Positions 54,690-64,000 of a DNA stretch of 64,000 bases are shown here, one piece after another. The position numbers and the translations under genes were made by a program. Origin of the DNA: Thermocoleostomius sinensis A174 (GTDB lineage: Bacteria; Cyanobacteriota; Cyanobacteriia; Elainellales; Elainellaceae); NCBI RefSeq assembly GCF_026802175.1, contig NZ_CP113797.1, forward strand, positions 4,069,026 through 4,133,025. Reading direction: 5' to 3'. The notes below the pieces were generated by a model. The model was not told the origin of the DNA and did no database searches. It saw only the letters and a program-made list of their open reading frames with translations. Numbering within the stretch: the stretch's first letter is position 1; each line of letters opens with the position of its first letter.

Positions 54690-57194
54690 ATGACATCCGA
54701 TCGGATTGCTTCACTAAGCGAGTATCATCGCTTACCTCAAGCATCCCAACCTTCTGATTTCTATAAGCGGCTGCTGGAGGTGGTTTGCAATAACGCCACC
54801 CTTGCGCTTTTCATTATGGATGAGCATCAGCAGTGTATTTATATGAACCCGACGGCGGAAACATTGACGGGCTTTAGTTTGGCAGAAACGCAGGGACGGG
54901 CCCTGCACGATGTTATTCACCATACACGACCAGATGGGCGTCCTTATCCGTTGTGCGAGTGTCCGATCGATCAAGCCTTTCCTCAAAACAATCGGGAACA
55001 AGGAGAGGAAGTATTTGTTCATAAAGACGGTCACTTCTATCCGGTGGCCTATACAGCCAGCCCCATTCGAGAAGGCGATCGAGTCACTGGCACAATTATT
55101 GAAGTTCGCGATATCACTCAGGAAAAGTTAGATCAACAGTCTCGTGAAGAGGCCCTGCGCCGAGAACAACAGCTACGAGCCGAAGCCGAAGCGACTCAAC
55201 GACGGCTCACCCATTTGTTGGAGCACATGACTGATGCCTTTATCGCCCTCGATCGCAACTGGCGCGTGATTTATCTAAATGCTGAAGCAGAGCGAATTAG
55301 TCGCAAATCCCGTTCTGAAGTCCTGGGTAGAACTCATTGGGAAGAGTGGCCGGCATCGATAGGAACAGCGATGGAAACCCAATATCGTCAGGCTATGGCA
55401 GAACAAATACCCGTTCACTTTGAACATCACTATTATCTGCCACCCGACTATGACCTTTGGCTAGAAGTTCATGCTTATCCGTCTGAAGATGGGCTGGGGA
55501 TTTTCTATCGAAACATCACCGATCGCAAACGGGCAGAAGTTGCTTTAAGCCAAAGTGAATTCCGCTACCAAACACTAGTCAAAAATATACCTGGCATGGT
55601 GTACCGCTATGCTCCAGATACAGGCATAGGCGATCGCTTTACCTATGTAAGTTCTGGCTCTCGTGATCTGTTTGAGCTAGAACCAGATTTGATTCTTCAA
55701 GATCCATCTGAGTTTTGGTCATTGGTTCACCCTGAAGATGTCGCGTCGTTACAAGTGTCGATCGAGCAAGCGGTGGTTCAATCAACTGGCTGGGAATGGG
55801 AAGGGCGGTTTATCACCCCTTCTGGGAAAATGAAGTGGATTCAGAGCAAGGCCCGCATGGAGGCAATTGGACAAGGCAAGGTTTGGGATGGATTGCTCAT
55901 TGACATCACTGATCGTAAACAGGCTGAAACTGAACGAGAACGATTATTGATCCGAGAAAAGAATGCCCGGGAAGATGCTGAGACCGCTAACCGAATTAAA
56001 GATGAATTTCTGGCAGTACTATCGCATGAATTACGATCGCCATTGAATCCGATTCTTGGTTGGACAAAATTATTGCAAGCACAAACGCTAGATCAACAAA
56101 AAACTCAACAAGCATTAGCAACCATTGAGCGGAATGCAAAATTACAAACTCAACTAATTGAGGACTTACTTGATGTCTCTCGAATTCTGCGCGGCAAGTT
56201 GACGTTGAATACGGGGGCTGTGAACTTGTTGGATACGATTGAAGCAGCAATGGAAACCGTGCGATTGGCAGTCGATGCCAAGGCGATCGATTTGTGCTTG
56301 GCAGTGACCTCGTCCTCCCGTTCTCTTCAAGTGATGGGCGATGCGGCCCGGCTGCAACAGGTGGTCTGGAACTTGCTTTCCAACGCGGTTAAATTCACTC
56401 CCACTGGTGGTCGCATCGAGGTAAAACTAGAAACGGTCACGGGGCATTGCTCATCGATGACCCAACGGTTTGACTCACCCCCCACCCCCGATTCCCCATC
56501 CTCTGCCCTCCCATACGCTCAGATTACCGTCTCCGACACTGGCAAAGGCATTGCTCCCGATTTTCTACCCTATGTATTTGACTATTTTCGCCAAGAAGAT
56601 GGCACCACCACTCGCAAATTTGGCGGCTTGGGTTTGGGATTGGCGATCGTGCGGCATATTACGGAACTGCATGGCGGCACAGTCAGGGTAGAGAGCGCTG
56701 GAGAAGGGCAAGGGGCTACATTTACGGTGCAGTTGCCATTGCCCGGTTCCGACCTCCTCGGAGAGCAGGAGGAAACCGCAGACGCCCCTTGTTTAGCTGA
56801 GTATTCTTCTCTTCAAGGTGTGCGGGTGTTAGCGGTGGATGATGATGCAGATATCCGGGAATTGATTGAGTTTGTTCTACAGCAAGCGGGGGCAACCGTG
56901 TGTGCGGTGAGTTCTGCCTCGGAAGTGCTGCAACAAATCAAAGTTTTTGCTCCAGATGTGCTGATTTCAGATATCGGTATGCCTGAAATGGATGGATACA
57001 TGCTGATGCGACAAATTCGCACCTTTTTGGAACGCCGAGGCATTTTGGCGATCGCCCTCACGGCTTACGCTGGCGAGATCAATCAGCAACAGGCGATGGC
57101 AGCGGGGTTTCGGGTACATCTGGCAAAACCGATCGAACCCAAAGCATTGATTGAGGCGGTCGAGATGGTTCTAAATCGCAATCGACCGCTGTGA
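54690..57194 (+). CDS. PAS-PAS-PAS hybrid histidine kinase with C-terminal receiver
   Basis: 834 aa, soluble. Three PAS domains: about 22-150 (FIMDEHQQCIYMNPTAETLTGFS), 165-280 (FIALDRNWRVIYLNAEAERIS) and 290-415 (PGMVYRYAPDTG...VHPEDVASL). HisKA follows with H446 (FLAVLSHELRSPLNPILGW) and HATPase with NLLSNAVKFTPTGG and GLGLGLAIVRHITELHGG. A receiver ends the protein (LISDIGMPEMDGYML). The HATPase has a Pro/Ser insertion at the same loop as the neighbouring kinase. An AGAGG lies near the ATG. No membrane segment, so a cytoplasmic signal (redox, light or ligand in PAS) is likely. Confidence 0.92.
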   Translation: MTSDRIASLSEYHRLPQASQPSDFYKRLLEVVCNNATLALFIMDEHQQCIYMNPTAETLTGFSLAETQGRALHDVIHHTRPDGRPYPLCECPIDQAFPQNNREQGEEVFVHKDGHFYPVAYTASPIREGDRVTGTIIEVRDITQEKLDQQSREEALRREQQLRAEAEATQRRLTHLLEHMTDAFIALDRNWRVIYLNAEAERISRKSRSEVLGRTHWEEWPASIGTAMETQYRQAMAEQIPVHFEHHYYLPPDYDLWLEVHAYPSEDGLGIFYRNITDRKRAEVALSQSEFRYQTLVKNIPGMVYRYAPDTGIGDRFTYVSSGSRDLFELEPDLILQDPSEFWSLVHPEDVASLQVSIEQAVVQSTGWEWEGRFITPSGKMKWIQSKARMEAIGQGKVWDGLLIDITDRKQAETERERLLIREKNAREDAETANRIKDEFLAVLSHELRSPLNPILGWTKLLQAQTLDQQKTQQALATIERNAKLQTQLIEDLLDVSRILRGKLTLNTGAVNLLDTIEAAMETVRLAVDAKAIDLCLAVTSSSRSLQVMGDAARLQQVVWNLLSNAVKFTPTGGRIEVKLETVTGHCSSMTQRFDSPPTPDSPSSALPYAQITVSDTGKGIAPDFLPYVFDYFRQEDGTTTRKFGGLGLGLAIVRHITELHGGTVRVESAGEGQGATFTVQLPLPGSDLLGEQEETADAPCLAEYSSLQGVRVLAVDDDADIRELIEFVLQQAGATVCAVSSASEVLQQIKVFAPDVLISDIGMPEMDGYMLMRQIRTFLERRGILAIALTAYAGEINQQQAMAAGFRVHLAKPIEPKALIEAVEMVLNRNRPL
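56462..56515. repeat. C-rich repeat-derived insertion in the HATPase of the PAS kinase
   Basis: CACCCCC/CACCCCC/GATTCCC/CATCCTC/TGCCCTC units, in frame, encoding SPPTPDSPSSALP between VKLETVTGHC and YAQITVSDTG. Confidence 0.6.
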
Positions 57195-57316
57195 GAGCTA
57201 ATTTATAAAGTAAGTCTTAAGCAAGCTGATTGACTGACAATTCTTTGTTCCCTCATCTTCTAACCCTATTGAGTCAGCAAACCTGAGCCTAGACGGAAAT
57301 GGTTTAGGAATGAATT

Positions 57317-60300
57317 TTAGGAATGAACAGTCGGTGGGTGTTGGGCTAATACTTTCTTGAGATACTGCCCGGTGTACGATCGCTGATTTGCTGCTACCTC
57401 TTCGGGAGTGCCAATCGCCACAATCTCACCACCGCGATCGCCGCCCTCCGGACCGAGATCGATAATCCAATCAGAGCAGCGAATCACATCCAGATTATGT
57501 TCGATCACTAAAATTGTGTTGCCCATGTCGGTCAGCCGTTGCAGCACGTCCAGCAGCTTATGCACATCGTAAAACGATAAGCCAGTCGTCGGTTCATCGA
57601 TTAGATACAGAGTCTTGCCTGTGGCGCGACGAGAGAGTTCTGAGGCCAGTTTCAGTCGTTGGGCTTCTCCGCCAGATAGGGTGGGGGCCGTTTGTCCCAG
57701 TCGCACATAGCCCAAGCCTACATCCACCATCGTTTGCAATCGCGAGGCGGCTTTGGGGATGTTCTCGAAGAATACCAAGGCCTCTTCAGCCGTCATGTTC
57801 AACACATCGGAGATGGATTTACCTTTGTATTTCACCTGCAAGGTTTCGCGATTGTAGCGTGCGCCTTTGCAGACTTCGCATTGCACATACACATCCGGCA
57901 GGAAATTCATCTCAATTACGTTCACGCCTTGTCCACCACAGGCTTCGCAGCGGCCGCCCTTAACGTTAAACGAAAACTGTCCTGGTTTGTATCCACGTGC
58001 TTTTGCTTCAATGGTCTCTGAAAATAGATCGCGAATTACATCAAACACCCCCGTATAAGTAGCAGGATTCGATCGTGGGGTGCGGCCGATCGGCGATTGA
58101 TCAATGACGATGACTTTATCTAAGGCATTCAGCCCTTCAATCTTTTCTAATTCTTTTGGGAAGGGAATTTTGTGACCAAAGTGATGTTGCAGCGCCGGAA
58201 ACAGCAGTTCGTTGATCAGGGTCGATTTGCCGGAACCAGATACGCCCGTAACGCAGACTAATTTACCTAGCGGAATCTCTACGTTGATGTTTCTGAGGTT
58301 ATTGCGATGAGCGTTACGAATGCGTAGCGATCGGCCATTGCCTTCCCGGCGTTCGGCTGGCGTGGGAATCACCCGTCGCCCCGACAGATACGCACCCGTC
58401 AGCGAATTTTCTTCATTGAGCAGGGTTTCCAGCGATCCCTGGGCCACAATTTGCCCACCATGAATACCAGCGCCAGGGCCAATATCCACCAGATGATCAG
58501 CCGCCCGAATCGTATCTTCATCGTGTTCCACTACGATCAAGGTATTGCCCAAATCGCGCAGTTTGGTCAGCGTATTCAGCAAGCGATCGTTGTCGCGTTG
58601 GTGCAGTCCAATGCTGGGTTCATCCAGGACATACAGCACTCCAGTTAATCCGGCCCCGATCTGCGTTGCCAACCGAATCCGCTGCGCTTCTCCCCCTGAG
58701 AGAGTCATGGCCGTGCGATCGAGGGTGAGATAGTCCAATCCCACGTCTAACAAAAATTGCAGTCGGGCTTTAATTTCCCGCAGCACCAGATCGCCAATTT
58801 GCGCTTGTCGGGGCGTTAGTTGCAGATGGTTGACTCGCTCTAAACAATCGCGAATCGATGCACCCGTCAGATCAGTAATAGTGTACTGTCCCACCTTCAC
58901 CGCCAACGATTCCGGCTTGAGGCGATCGCCACCGCAGACTTCACAGGGTTGATCGACGAGATACTGTTCCAGCTTTTGCTTATACAGATCGGAGGTAGAT
59001 TCCCGATACTGGCGATCGAGCATGGGCAACACACCCTCATAGCGACGGTGATAGCCTTTGTTGTCGCGATAGCGAGAATCGGCTTCAATCAAAATTTTCT
59101 CATCGGAGCCATGCAGCAGGACCGCTTGCTGATCGGGGGTGAGTTGATTCCAGGGAGTTTGAATTTCAAATCCGAAGGCTTTGCCGACGCTGTAGAGCAA
59201 CGAGAAGTAGTAAGTGTTGTCTTTCTCTGACCAAGGAGCAATAGCGGCATATACAGGCAGCGATGGGTCAGGCACAACGAGTTCAGCAGAAAAGGTGCGC
59301 AATGTCCCCAGTCCGTGACAGTTGGGGCAGGCTCCGTAGGGCGAGTTAAAGGAGAACAAGCGCGGTGACAGTTCCTCCATCACGGCTCCATGTTCTGGAC
59401 AGGCGAAGTTCTCGGAAAAGATCAGTTCCAGCCGATTTTTGTCTGCTTCCTCCGATTTGCCATAGCGTCCGGCGGGTTCTGCGGCCATTGAGGGCAACAT
59501 CGCCAGTTGCAGATCGGGATTTAGCGTTACTACATTGTTAGTCTCGGGCAGCGTCGCATCAATGATGGCAATGCCGTCCGATCGCTTCAGGCAGGTACTG
59601 AGCGAATCGACCAAGCGCTCTTGAATGCCATCTTTTTTCACCAGGCGATCGACGACAATTTCGATATTGTGTAGGTGGTTTTTGTCCAGTTCAATATTGT
59701 CTGAGAGTTCCCGCACTTCTCGATCGACCCGCACCCGCACAAAGCCCTCGGATGCCAAACTCGAGAGCAATTTCTTATGCGTTCCTTTCTTGCCGCGTAC
59801 CACCGGAGCCAGAATTTGAAAGCGGGTGCGATCGGGCAATTCCATAATTTGATCGACCATTTGATCCACCGTTTGTGGCACAATTGACCGCCCGCAGTGG
59901 GGACAGTGGGGTTCCCCGGCCCGTCCATACAGCAAGCGCAGGTAGTCGTAGATTTCCGTCACCGTGCCCACTGTCGATCGTGGGTTGTGGGAGGTAGATT
60001 TTTGGTCAATGGAAATGGCCGGACTCAAGCCTTCGATCGCGTCTACATCCGGCTTATCCACTTGTCCCAAGAACTGCCGCGCATAGGCGCTCAGCGATTC
60101 CACGTAGCGGCGCTGTCCCTCAGCAAAAATCGTATCGAACGCCAGCGAGGACTTTCCCGATCCCGATACCCCTGTGAATACAATCAGCCGATCGCGCGGT
60201 AATTCTAAATCAATATTCTTGAGATTGTGCTGTCGGGCCCCGCGAATATGAATGCAGTTCTGCGCTTTGCCATTCAAGATTCCAGGTGAACTGAGCACAG

Positions 60301-60406
60301 CTACTTTCTTACCTTTTGCCTTTTGCCTTTTGCCGTCTGCCTTTTCATCAACCGGAATTGGCGGGACAACAGTCTCAGACTCTATAAACACATCACGCTG
60401 GGACAT
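57317..60406 (-). CDS. uvrA: Excinuclease ABC subunit A (UvrA)
   Basis: 1029 aa from the ATG at 60406; an in-frame ATG at 60454 would add 16. Two ABC ATPase modules: Walker [17 protein letters not shown] and [15 protein letters not shown], signatures [16 protein letters not shown] and [16 protein letters not shown], and zinc-finger CxxC pairs (CPHCG, CEVCGG, CEACGG, CEVCKG). It finds bulky lesions and loads UvrB. About 55 residues precede the usual start region [22 protein letters not shown]. They include the Lys/Gly-rich segment [18 protein letters not shown] encoded by repeat DNA, so the N-terminus is extended. Confidence 0.93.
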   Translation of the reverse strand: MSQRDVFIESETVVPPIPVDEKADGKRQKAKGKKVAVLSSPGILNGKAQNCIHIRGARQHNLKNIDLELPRDRLIVFTGVSGSGKSSLAFDTIFAEGQRRYVESLSAYARQFLGQVDKPDVDAIEGLSPAISIDQKSTSHNPRSTVGTVTEIYDYLRLLYGRAGEPHCPHCGRSIVPQTVDQMVDQIMELPDRTRFQILAPVVRGKKGTHKKLLSSLASEGFVRVRVDREVRELSDNIELDKNHLHNIEIVVDRLVKKDGIQERLVDSLSTCLKRSDGIAIIDATLPETNNVVTLNPDLQLAMLPSMAAEPAGRYGKSEEADKNRLELIFSENFACPEHGAVMEELSPRLFSFNSPYGACPNCHGLGTLRTFSAELVVPDPSLPVYAAIAPWSEKDNTYYFSLLYSVGKAFGFEIQTPWNQLTPDQQAVLLHGSDEKILIEADSRYRDNKGYHRRYEGVLPMLDRQYRESTSDLYKQKLEQYLVDQPCEVCGGDRLKPESLAVKVGQYTITDLTGASIRDCLERVNHLQLTPRQAQIGDLVLREIKARLQFLLDVGLDYLTLDRTAMTLSGGEAQRIRLATQIGAGLTGVLYVLDEPSIGLHQRDNDRLLNTLTKLRDLGNTLIVVEHDEDTIRAADHLVDIGPGAGIHGGQIVAQGSLETLLNEENSLTGAYLSGRRVIPTPAERREGNGRSLRIRNAHRNNLRNINVEIPLGKLVCVTGVSGSGKSTLINELLFPALQHHFGHKIPFPKELEKIEGLNALDKVIVIDQSPIGRTPRSNPATYTGVFDVIRDLFSETIEAKARGYKPGQFSFNVKGGRCEACGGQGVNVIEMNFLPDVYVQCEVCKGARYNRETLQVKYKGKSISDVLNMTAEEALVFFENIPKAASRLQTMVDVGLGYVRLGQTAPTLSGGEAQRLKLASELSRRATGKTLYLIDEPTTGLSFYDVHKLLDVLQRLTDMGNTILVIEHNLDVIRCSDWIIDLGPEGGDRGGEIVAIGTPEEVAANQRSYTGQYLKKVLAQHPPTVHS
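60301..60345. repeat. CCTTTTG tandem heptamer near the start of uvrA
   Basis: TACCTTTTG/CCTTTTG/CCTTTTG/CCGTCTG/CCTTTT in the plus sense. It encodes, on the minus strand, the basic [12 protein letters not shown] segment of the UvrA N-terminus. Confidence 0.7.
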
Positions 60407-60628
60407 GGGCGATCGGGGGGAGACAGAAACGGTTCTTAACAATTCTATCGTCAAGCTTCATCTAGTCGAGTTGACGCACTGCCATCAACCCAATTATCCT
60501 AGCGCGATCGAATCCAACAGTACACCCGTCCTAATCATTTAAGCTTTCCCAACCAATGTTCTCGTGTGCAGAGAATAGTTAAAGTCTATGGAAAAAACAC
60601 TCTACGTCAACCTCGTTCGATCTTCGAC

Positions 60629-61798
60629 CTAATTTGCCCCATCGGGTAGAAAATTGAAATCCCCATTGGGCACAATCTGGGTTTCGACTCGCCCGCCGCT
60701 AACAACGATCGTTCTATCTTGTAACCTGCCCACGGCTTTTGGCCCACGCAACGTAGCAGGTGGATCAGGTTGGGTATAGACAACATTTCCCTCGGCTTCC
60801 ACGCGCTGTGAATCGATTTGCCAAGTGAGTTGATCAGCCGTCAGCAGCGCTTGGTTTTGCTGCCCTGTTGCCCGAACATTGCCCATGAAATAAGCCGTCT
60901 GCGGCTCAAATTCCATGCGTCCTTGATCAGCCGTCAGCGTTACTTGTTCTTGGCGCTGTACCGCCGTCACTGCTTGATCAGACACGAGAGTTTTCTCGTC
61001 CATATTCCACAACAGCGAGTTGCCACGGATTTGCAGTGGTGGTTCCGTCAGCGTCAAGATCGCGTTGTCCAGCAGTTTCACGGTCTTTGCCTGAAGATTG
61101 ACCTCGGCACGGTTGCTTTCTGCTTGTTCGGTGACTTGTTCGCCCTCAAGCTGCTGCATGACCAACGGACGATCGCTAATCACCATTTCGTTATCTAATT
61201 GCCAAACAATTCGCTCGCCTTCAAGCTGTAGTTTTGGATTATCTAAGGTTGTTGCCTGAATTTGGCCAGTGAGTTCCACTTCCCGGCGTCGATTAGAAGC
61301 CCGGGCCTCATCTGCCGAAACTTGTAACTGTGGATGGGTTCCCCGTAAATTGCCGCGCACAATCAGCAAATCACGCTTGGGTTGCCATTCCATCTCGTTA
61401 CCCCGCAGAATAGCCCCACTTTTGATATCCGTAGCGACCACATTGCCACGCAGAAAAATTCGTTCACCATCCCGTCGTACCTCACCCTCTTGGGCTTGCA
61501 CCTGATAAACCGCCTTGCCTTCCTGATACAGTTCGCCATCGGGATTGACCACCGTTGCCACTCGCTGATCCGGACTGTAAACCACTTGCTCGGACTGCAC
61601 CTTCCAAAGCACCCGTCCTTGCTCATCCGCTTGTTCCAAGGTGATGTTATTGAAAGTGAGATTAGAATCCACCTGTTGAGCCGCTGAACTGTCTTCAGCC
61701 AGTCGATCGGCCCCACGGCTTCCCGATCGACAGCCAGTCGCCGTCAACAACAGCGTGACTAGAAGTATTGGCAGCGTTGAGAGTCGAATCCAGCCCAT
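60629..61798 (-). CDS. lptC: LPS export protein LptC/OstA-like lipoprotein
   Basis: 389 aa from the ATG at 61798; a TTG five codons earlier is possible. The signal has a lipobox (LLLTATGC), so it is predicted to be membrane-anchored through a lipidated cysteine. The rest is a long series of beta-type repeats (RVLWKVQSEQVVYSPDQRVATV; GERIFLRGNVVATDIKSGAILRG; LTADQGRMEFEPQTAYFMGNVRATGQ) of the LptA/LptC/OstA jellyroll type. It would bridge the periplasm for lipopolysaccharide transport. Cyanobacterial LptC proteins are much longer than the ~190-aa enteric form, as here. Confidence 0.82.
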   Translation of the reverse strand: MGWIRLSTLPILLVTLLLTATGCRSGSRGADRLAEDSSAAQQVDSNLTFNNITLEQADEQGRVLWKVQSEQVVYSPDQRVATVVNPDGELYQEGKAVYQVQAQEGEVRRDGERIFLRGNVVATDIKSGAILRGNEMEWQPKRDLLIVRGNLRGTHPQLQVSADEARASNRRREVELTGQIQATTLDNPKLQLEGERIVWQLDNEMVISDRPLVMQQLEGEQVTEQAESNRAEVNLQAKTVKLLDNAILTLTEPPLQIRGNSLLWNMDEKTLVSDQAVTAVQRQEQVTLTADQGRMEFEPQTAYFMGNVRATGQQNQALLTADQLTWQIDSQRVEAEGNVVYTQPDPPATLRGPKAVGRLQDRTIVVSGGRVETQIVPNGDFNFLPDGAN

Positions 61799-61954
61799 GG
61801 TTTTTGTGTTCAATTCAGTAGCTCAGCGTTTGATTCAGATGTTCGATCAGACGATTCGATCGAATTAGACGCACTGCGATCGACAATGCTTCCCCATTTA
61901 ACCGTGTGATTCCAATATAATAAGAACAGAAGAATGTAAATTTCTGTAAAAATT

Positions 61955-62632
61955 ATGAGCCAACTCAGCCTCGAGCAAATTGCCGCCCAACTCGATAGCG
62001 ATAGTACCAAAGACCGCATGTTGGCGCTGGCGTCGCTGCGCAACGTACCGGCTGAAGCGGCTGTGCCGCTAATTAAAAAAGTTTTAGACGACGAAAGCTT
62101 GCAAATTCGATCGATGGCTGTGTTTGCGTTGGGATTAAAACCAACCGAGGAATGTTTTTCAATTCTGGTGAAGTTACTGGAAACCGATCCTGATTATGGC
62201 ATTCGGGCCGATGCTGCTGGAGCGTTGGGATATTTGGAAGATCTGCGAGCGTTCGAGCCGTTAGTTCGGGCTTTTTATGAAGATACCGATTGGTTGGTGC
62301 GCTTTAGTGCGGCTGTGGCATTGGGTAATCTCAAAGATCCGCGGGCGCGAGATGTGTTGATTCGGGCCCTAGAGAGTGAGGAAGTAGTGCTTCATCAAGC
62401 GGCGATCGCGGCCATTGGTGAAATTCGAGATGTGACGGCGGTCGATCAGATTTTGCGGTTTGCCCAATCCGACGATTGGTTAGTGCGGCAACGCCTTGCA
62501 GAAGCCCTAGGACAATTGCCTACAGAAAAGAGTGTTTCCGCTCTTAAGTATTTGGAGAAAGACAGCCACGCTCACGTTTCTACTGCGGCGACCCTTTCTT
62601 TGAAAAAGTTAGAGGAAAGTGGATGGCGTTAA
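61955..62632 (+). CDS. HEAT-repeat (PBS-lyase type) protein
   Basis: 225 aa made of about six HEAT repeats of ~31 residues (LQIRSMAVFALGLKPTEECFSILVKLLE; YGIRADAAGALGYLEDLRAFEPLVRAF; WLVRFSAAVALGNLKDPRARDVLIRALE; VVLHQAAIAAIGEIRD; WLVRQRLAEALGQLPTEKSVSAL). These PBS-lyase-type repeats occur in phycobilin lyases (CpcE) and NblB-like phycobilisome degradation factors. Length suits NblB-like proteins, but without a search I cannot choose. Divergent from lptC. A terminator follows at 62704. Confidence 0.8.
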   Translation: MSQLSLEQIAAQLDSDSTKDRMLALASLRNVPAEAAVPLIKKVLDDESLQIRSMAVFALGLKPTEECFSILVKLLETDPDYGIRADAAGALGYLEDLRAFEPLVRAFYEDTDWLVRFSAAVALGNLKDPRARDVLIRALESEEVVLHQAAIAAIGEIRDVTAVDQILRFAQSDDWLVRQRLAEALGQLPTEKSVSALKYLEKDSHAHVSTAATLSLKKLEESGWR

Positions 62633-62678
62633 AAAGCGATTGAGGAGGCCATTAGCCAACGGCTCACCTGAACTTTGT

Positions 62679-62704
62679 ATCTGTTAATGTCATCTGTTAA
62701 TGTC
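62679..62704. repeat. Tandem 13-bp direct repeat
   Basis: ATCTGTTAATGTC occurs twice without a gap (62679-62691 and 62692-62704), immediately before the terminator stem of the HEAT-repeat gene. Confidence 0.6.
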
Positions 62705-62738
62705 CCTGGTGAACCCCACACATCACCGGGGGCTTTTT
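62704..62738 (+). terminator. Rho-independent terminator after the HEAT-repeat gene
   Basis: Nine-pair stem CCCTGGTGA (62704-62712)/TCACCGGGG (62723-62731), one T-G pair, loop of 10, then CTTTTT. It lies about 70 bp after the stop codon. The rest of 62633-62949 shows no gene and must include the promoter of the phosphotransferase gene. Confidence 0.85.
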
Positions 62739-62949
62739 GTAATTTCGCCACACCAAGGGAGCATGGACGGCTAAGTCTTGAAAAAGATGAACAAAAGCTT
62801 AAATCTTTTGCGATGAAAAAGAAAACACATCCCCCTTGTCCTCAGAATGAAACAATAGCGATTGCAGCTTCACATAGCCACAGAGCAGAGAACTGAATCA
62901 ATCCATTACTTTACGGTTCTTTGCAATAAAACAACATTGGGAGATTACG

Positions 62950-64000
62950 ATGACGTACACAGCTACATCGGTTCAGCCCGGTACAGGTGTGCTTTTAACA
63001 GCCCCACTGTCTGGAAAATTGGTGCCGATCGAACAGGTGCCTGATCCAGTCTTTGCCCAAAAAATGGTCGGAGATGGCATCTCCATTGATCCGGTTAGTC
63101 AAAGTTTGCTTGCTCCATGTGACGGTGAAGTCATTCAGTTGCATCCGTCCCATCATGCCATCACCCTTAAAACAGCGAATGATTTAGAAGTGTTGATGCA
63201 TATTGGCTTGGATACCGTGACGCTACGGGGTGAAGGCTTTACGCCTAAGGTGAAAGTTGGTGATCAAGTGCAGATGGGCGATCGGTTAATTGATTTTGAT
63301 GCCGATTATGTGGCACTAAATGCCAAAAGCTTGTTAACGCAAATTGTCATTACCAACAGCGAGCAAGTCACCACGTTCATACCGCGATCGGGCAATGTTA
63401 CCGCTGGGCGCGATCCGGTGTTGGAGTTAGCCTTTGCGGGTACAGAGGCAACGGCTCCGGCAACCGACAACCATGATGTGGCTACATCCGAAGCGATCGT
63501 TATTCCTAATCCAACGGGACTTCATGCTCGACCAGCCGCAGTCTTAGCCAATTTAGCGAAGAAGTACAAATCTGATATTCGCTTGAAATATGGCGACAAG
63601 AAGACCAATGTGCGCAGCGTTGTTGGAGTGATGGGGTTGTCGATCGACAAGGGTGACACTGTATCCCTAGAAGCAACTGGGCCAGATGCGGCGGCGGCCA
63701 TTGCAGAGTTGACCGAAGCATTGCGATCGGGGTTAGGTGAAGCTGGGGTAACTCCTGTGGCCACAACGACCAGCCAAGCAGCGGCAGATGTGTCTGCTCC
63801 ACCTCCTCGACCGCGATCGGACGATCCCAATTTAGTGTTGGGGGTGGCGGCCTCTCCTGGGGTGGCGGTGGGCTATTTGCATCGGGTACAACAACAGGAC
63901 ATTGCCGTTACCGAACAGTCCGACAATCCTGCTGCTGAACGCCGTCGCCTTGAGCAAGCGATCGCCCAGGCAAAGCTGGAAATTGAAGCGCTACGGGCCA
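62950..64000 (+). CDS. PTS multiphosphoryl transfer protein (IIA-HPr-EI), 5' part
   Basis: Open to the window end; 350 codons visible. Residues 15-165 are a glucose-type IIA domain with the phospho-histidine in VLMHIGLDTV. HPr follows at about 178-265 with its active histidine in NPTGLHARPAA. A Pro/Ser linker leads to the start of enzyme I (LGVAASPGVAVGYL). The domain order IIA(Glc)-HPr-EI is that of NagF-type proteins, which feed an N-acetylglucosamine IIBC permease; a partner should lie beyond the window. PTS genes are uncommon in cyanobacteria. The weak AGATTACG before the ATG gives little RBS support. Confidence 0.88.
   Translation, partial: MTYTATSVQPGTGVLLTAPLSGKLVPIEQVPDPVFAQKMVGDGISIDPVSQSLLAPCDGEVIQLHPSHHAITLKTANDLEVLMHIGLDTVTLRGEGFTPKVKVGDQVQMGDRLIDFDADYVALNAKSLLTQIVITNSEQVTTFIPRSGNVTAGRDPVLELAFAGTEATAPATDNHDVATSEAIVIPNPTGLHARPAAVLANLAKKYKSDIRLKYGDKKTNVRSVVGVMGLSIDKGDTVSLEATGPDAAAAIAELTEALRSGLGEAGVTPVATTTSQAAADVSAPPPRPRSDDPNLVLGVAASPGVAVGYLHRVQQQDIAVTEQSDNPAAERRRLEQAIAQAKLEIEALRA

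Noticed and set aside
62675-62896. 73-aa frame downstream of the HEAT-repeat gene
   Set aside because: It runs through the terminator hairpin and T-tract; no RBS.
1-64000. CRISPR array, prophage or intact insertion sequence
   Set aside because: No regularly spaced long repeats, no integrase, transposase or phage structural genes were seen; repeats are short heptamer tracts or hairpins.

Overview
The window reads as about 64 kb of chromosome from a cyanobacterium, probably a filamentous non-model lineage of the Leptolyngbya/Oscillatoria kind (the lineage is inference). Supporting signs are the very frequent HIP1 octamer GCGATCGC, an RpaA circadian-output regulator, a thylakoid-type FtsH2 protease, an HisZ histidine subunit, DUF3110 and DUF4330 proteins, an EGY-like site-2 protease, and heptamer short tandem repeats of the CCCAACT type. 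There is no prophage, integrase, CRISPR array, rRNA or intact insertion sequence. One tRNA (Val-GAC) and one decayed Rpn/PD-(D/E)XK-type gene are present.

Layout. 0.2-4.6 kb: a complete carbohydrate ABC importer. 4.6-5.4 kb: rpaA, convergent to it. 5.6-16.1 kb: the most coherent accessory block, with two phytanoyl-CoA-dioxygenase-like genes divergent from a glutamine amidotransferase, a FadR/GntR regulator, an ethanolamine-type APC permease, a glutamine-synthetase-like gamma-glutamyl ligase and a full-length 5-oxoprolinase. Two near-identical 22-bp dyads (arms AATGGTA and TACCATT, 8-bp spacer) sit in the divergent promoter and before the permease. 16.4-31.4 kb: J-domain/TPR protein, hisZ, MBL hydrolase, Old-Yellow-Enzyme, PRC-barrel protein, WGxxGxxG small protein, yebC, pcrA, a membrane protein, a TerB/AAA+ protein with a 75-aa partner, an EEP-family protein and surE. 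31.5-46.1 kb: sdhA, DUF3110, M50 protease, PIN-TM protein, M48 protease, DUF4330, LysR/pirin/FMN-reductase, a glycosyltransferase, an M16 pair (one active, one inactive) and an FAD monooxygenase. 46.2-50.9 kb: ftsH2, a ParM-like actin with a ribbon-helix-helix/coiled-coil partner, a pseudogene and tRNA-Val. 51-57 kb: an ethylene-receptor-type hybrid kinase with a single-domain response regulator, then a divergent triple-PAS hybrid kinase. 57.3-64 kb: uvrA, lptC, a HEAT-repeat protein, and the start of an IIA-HPr-EI phosphotransferase that runs off the window.

How the genes may work together. The 5.6-16.1 kb block can be read as uptake of an amine, gamma-glutamylation by the GS-like enzyme, processing by Fe/2-oxoglutarate oxygenases and the amidotransferase, and recovery of glutamate from 5-oxoproline, under one GntR-family switch. 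This is the best candidate for an undescribed system; the substrate is unknown. The chromosomal ParM/RHH pair and the ethylene-receptor kinase cluster come next. Short tandem repeats have entered several genes in frame. They lie at the same loop of all three HATPase domains of the two hybrid kinases, inside hisZ, at the end of the amidotransferase and near the start of uvrA.
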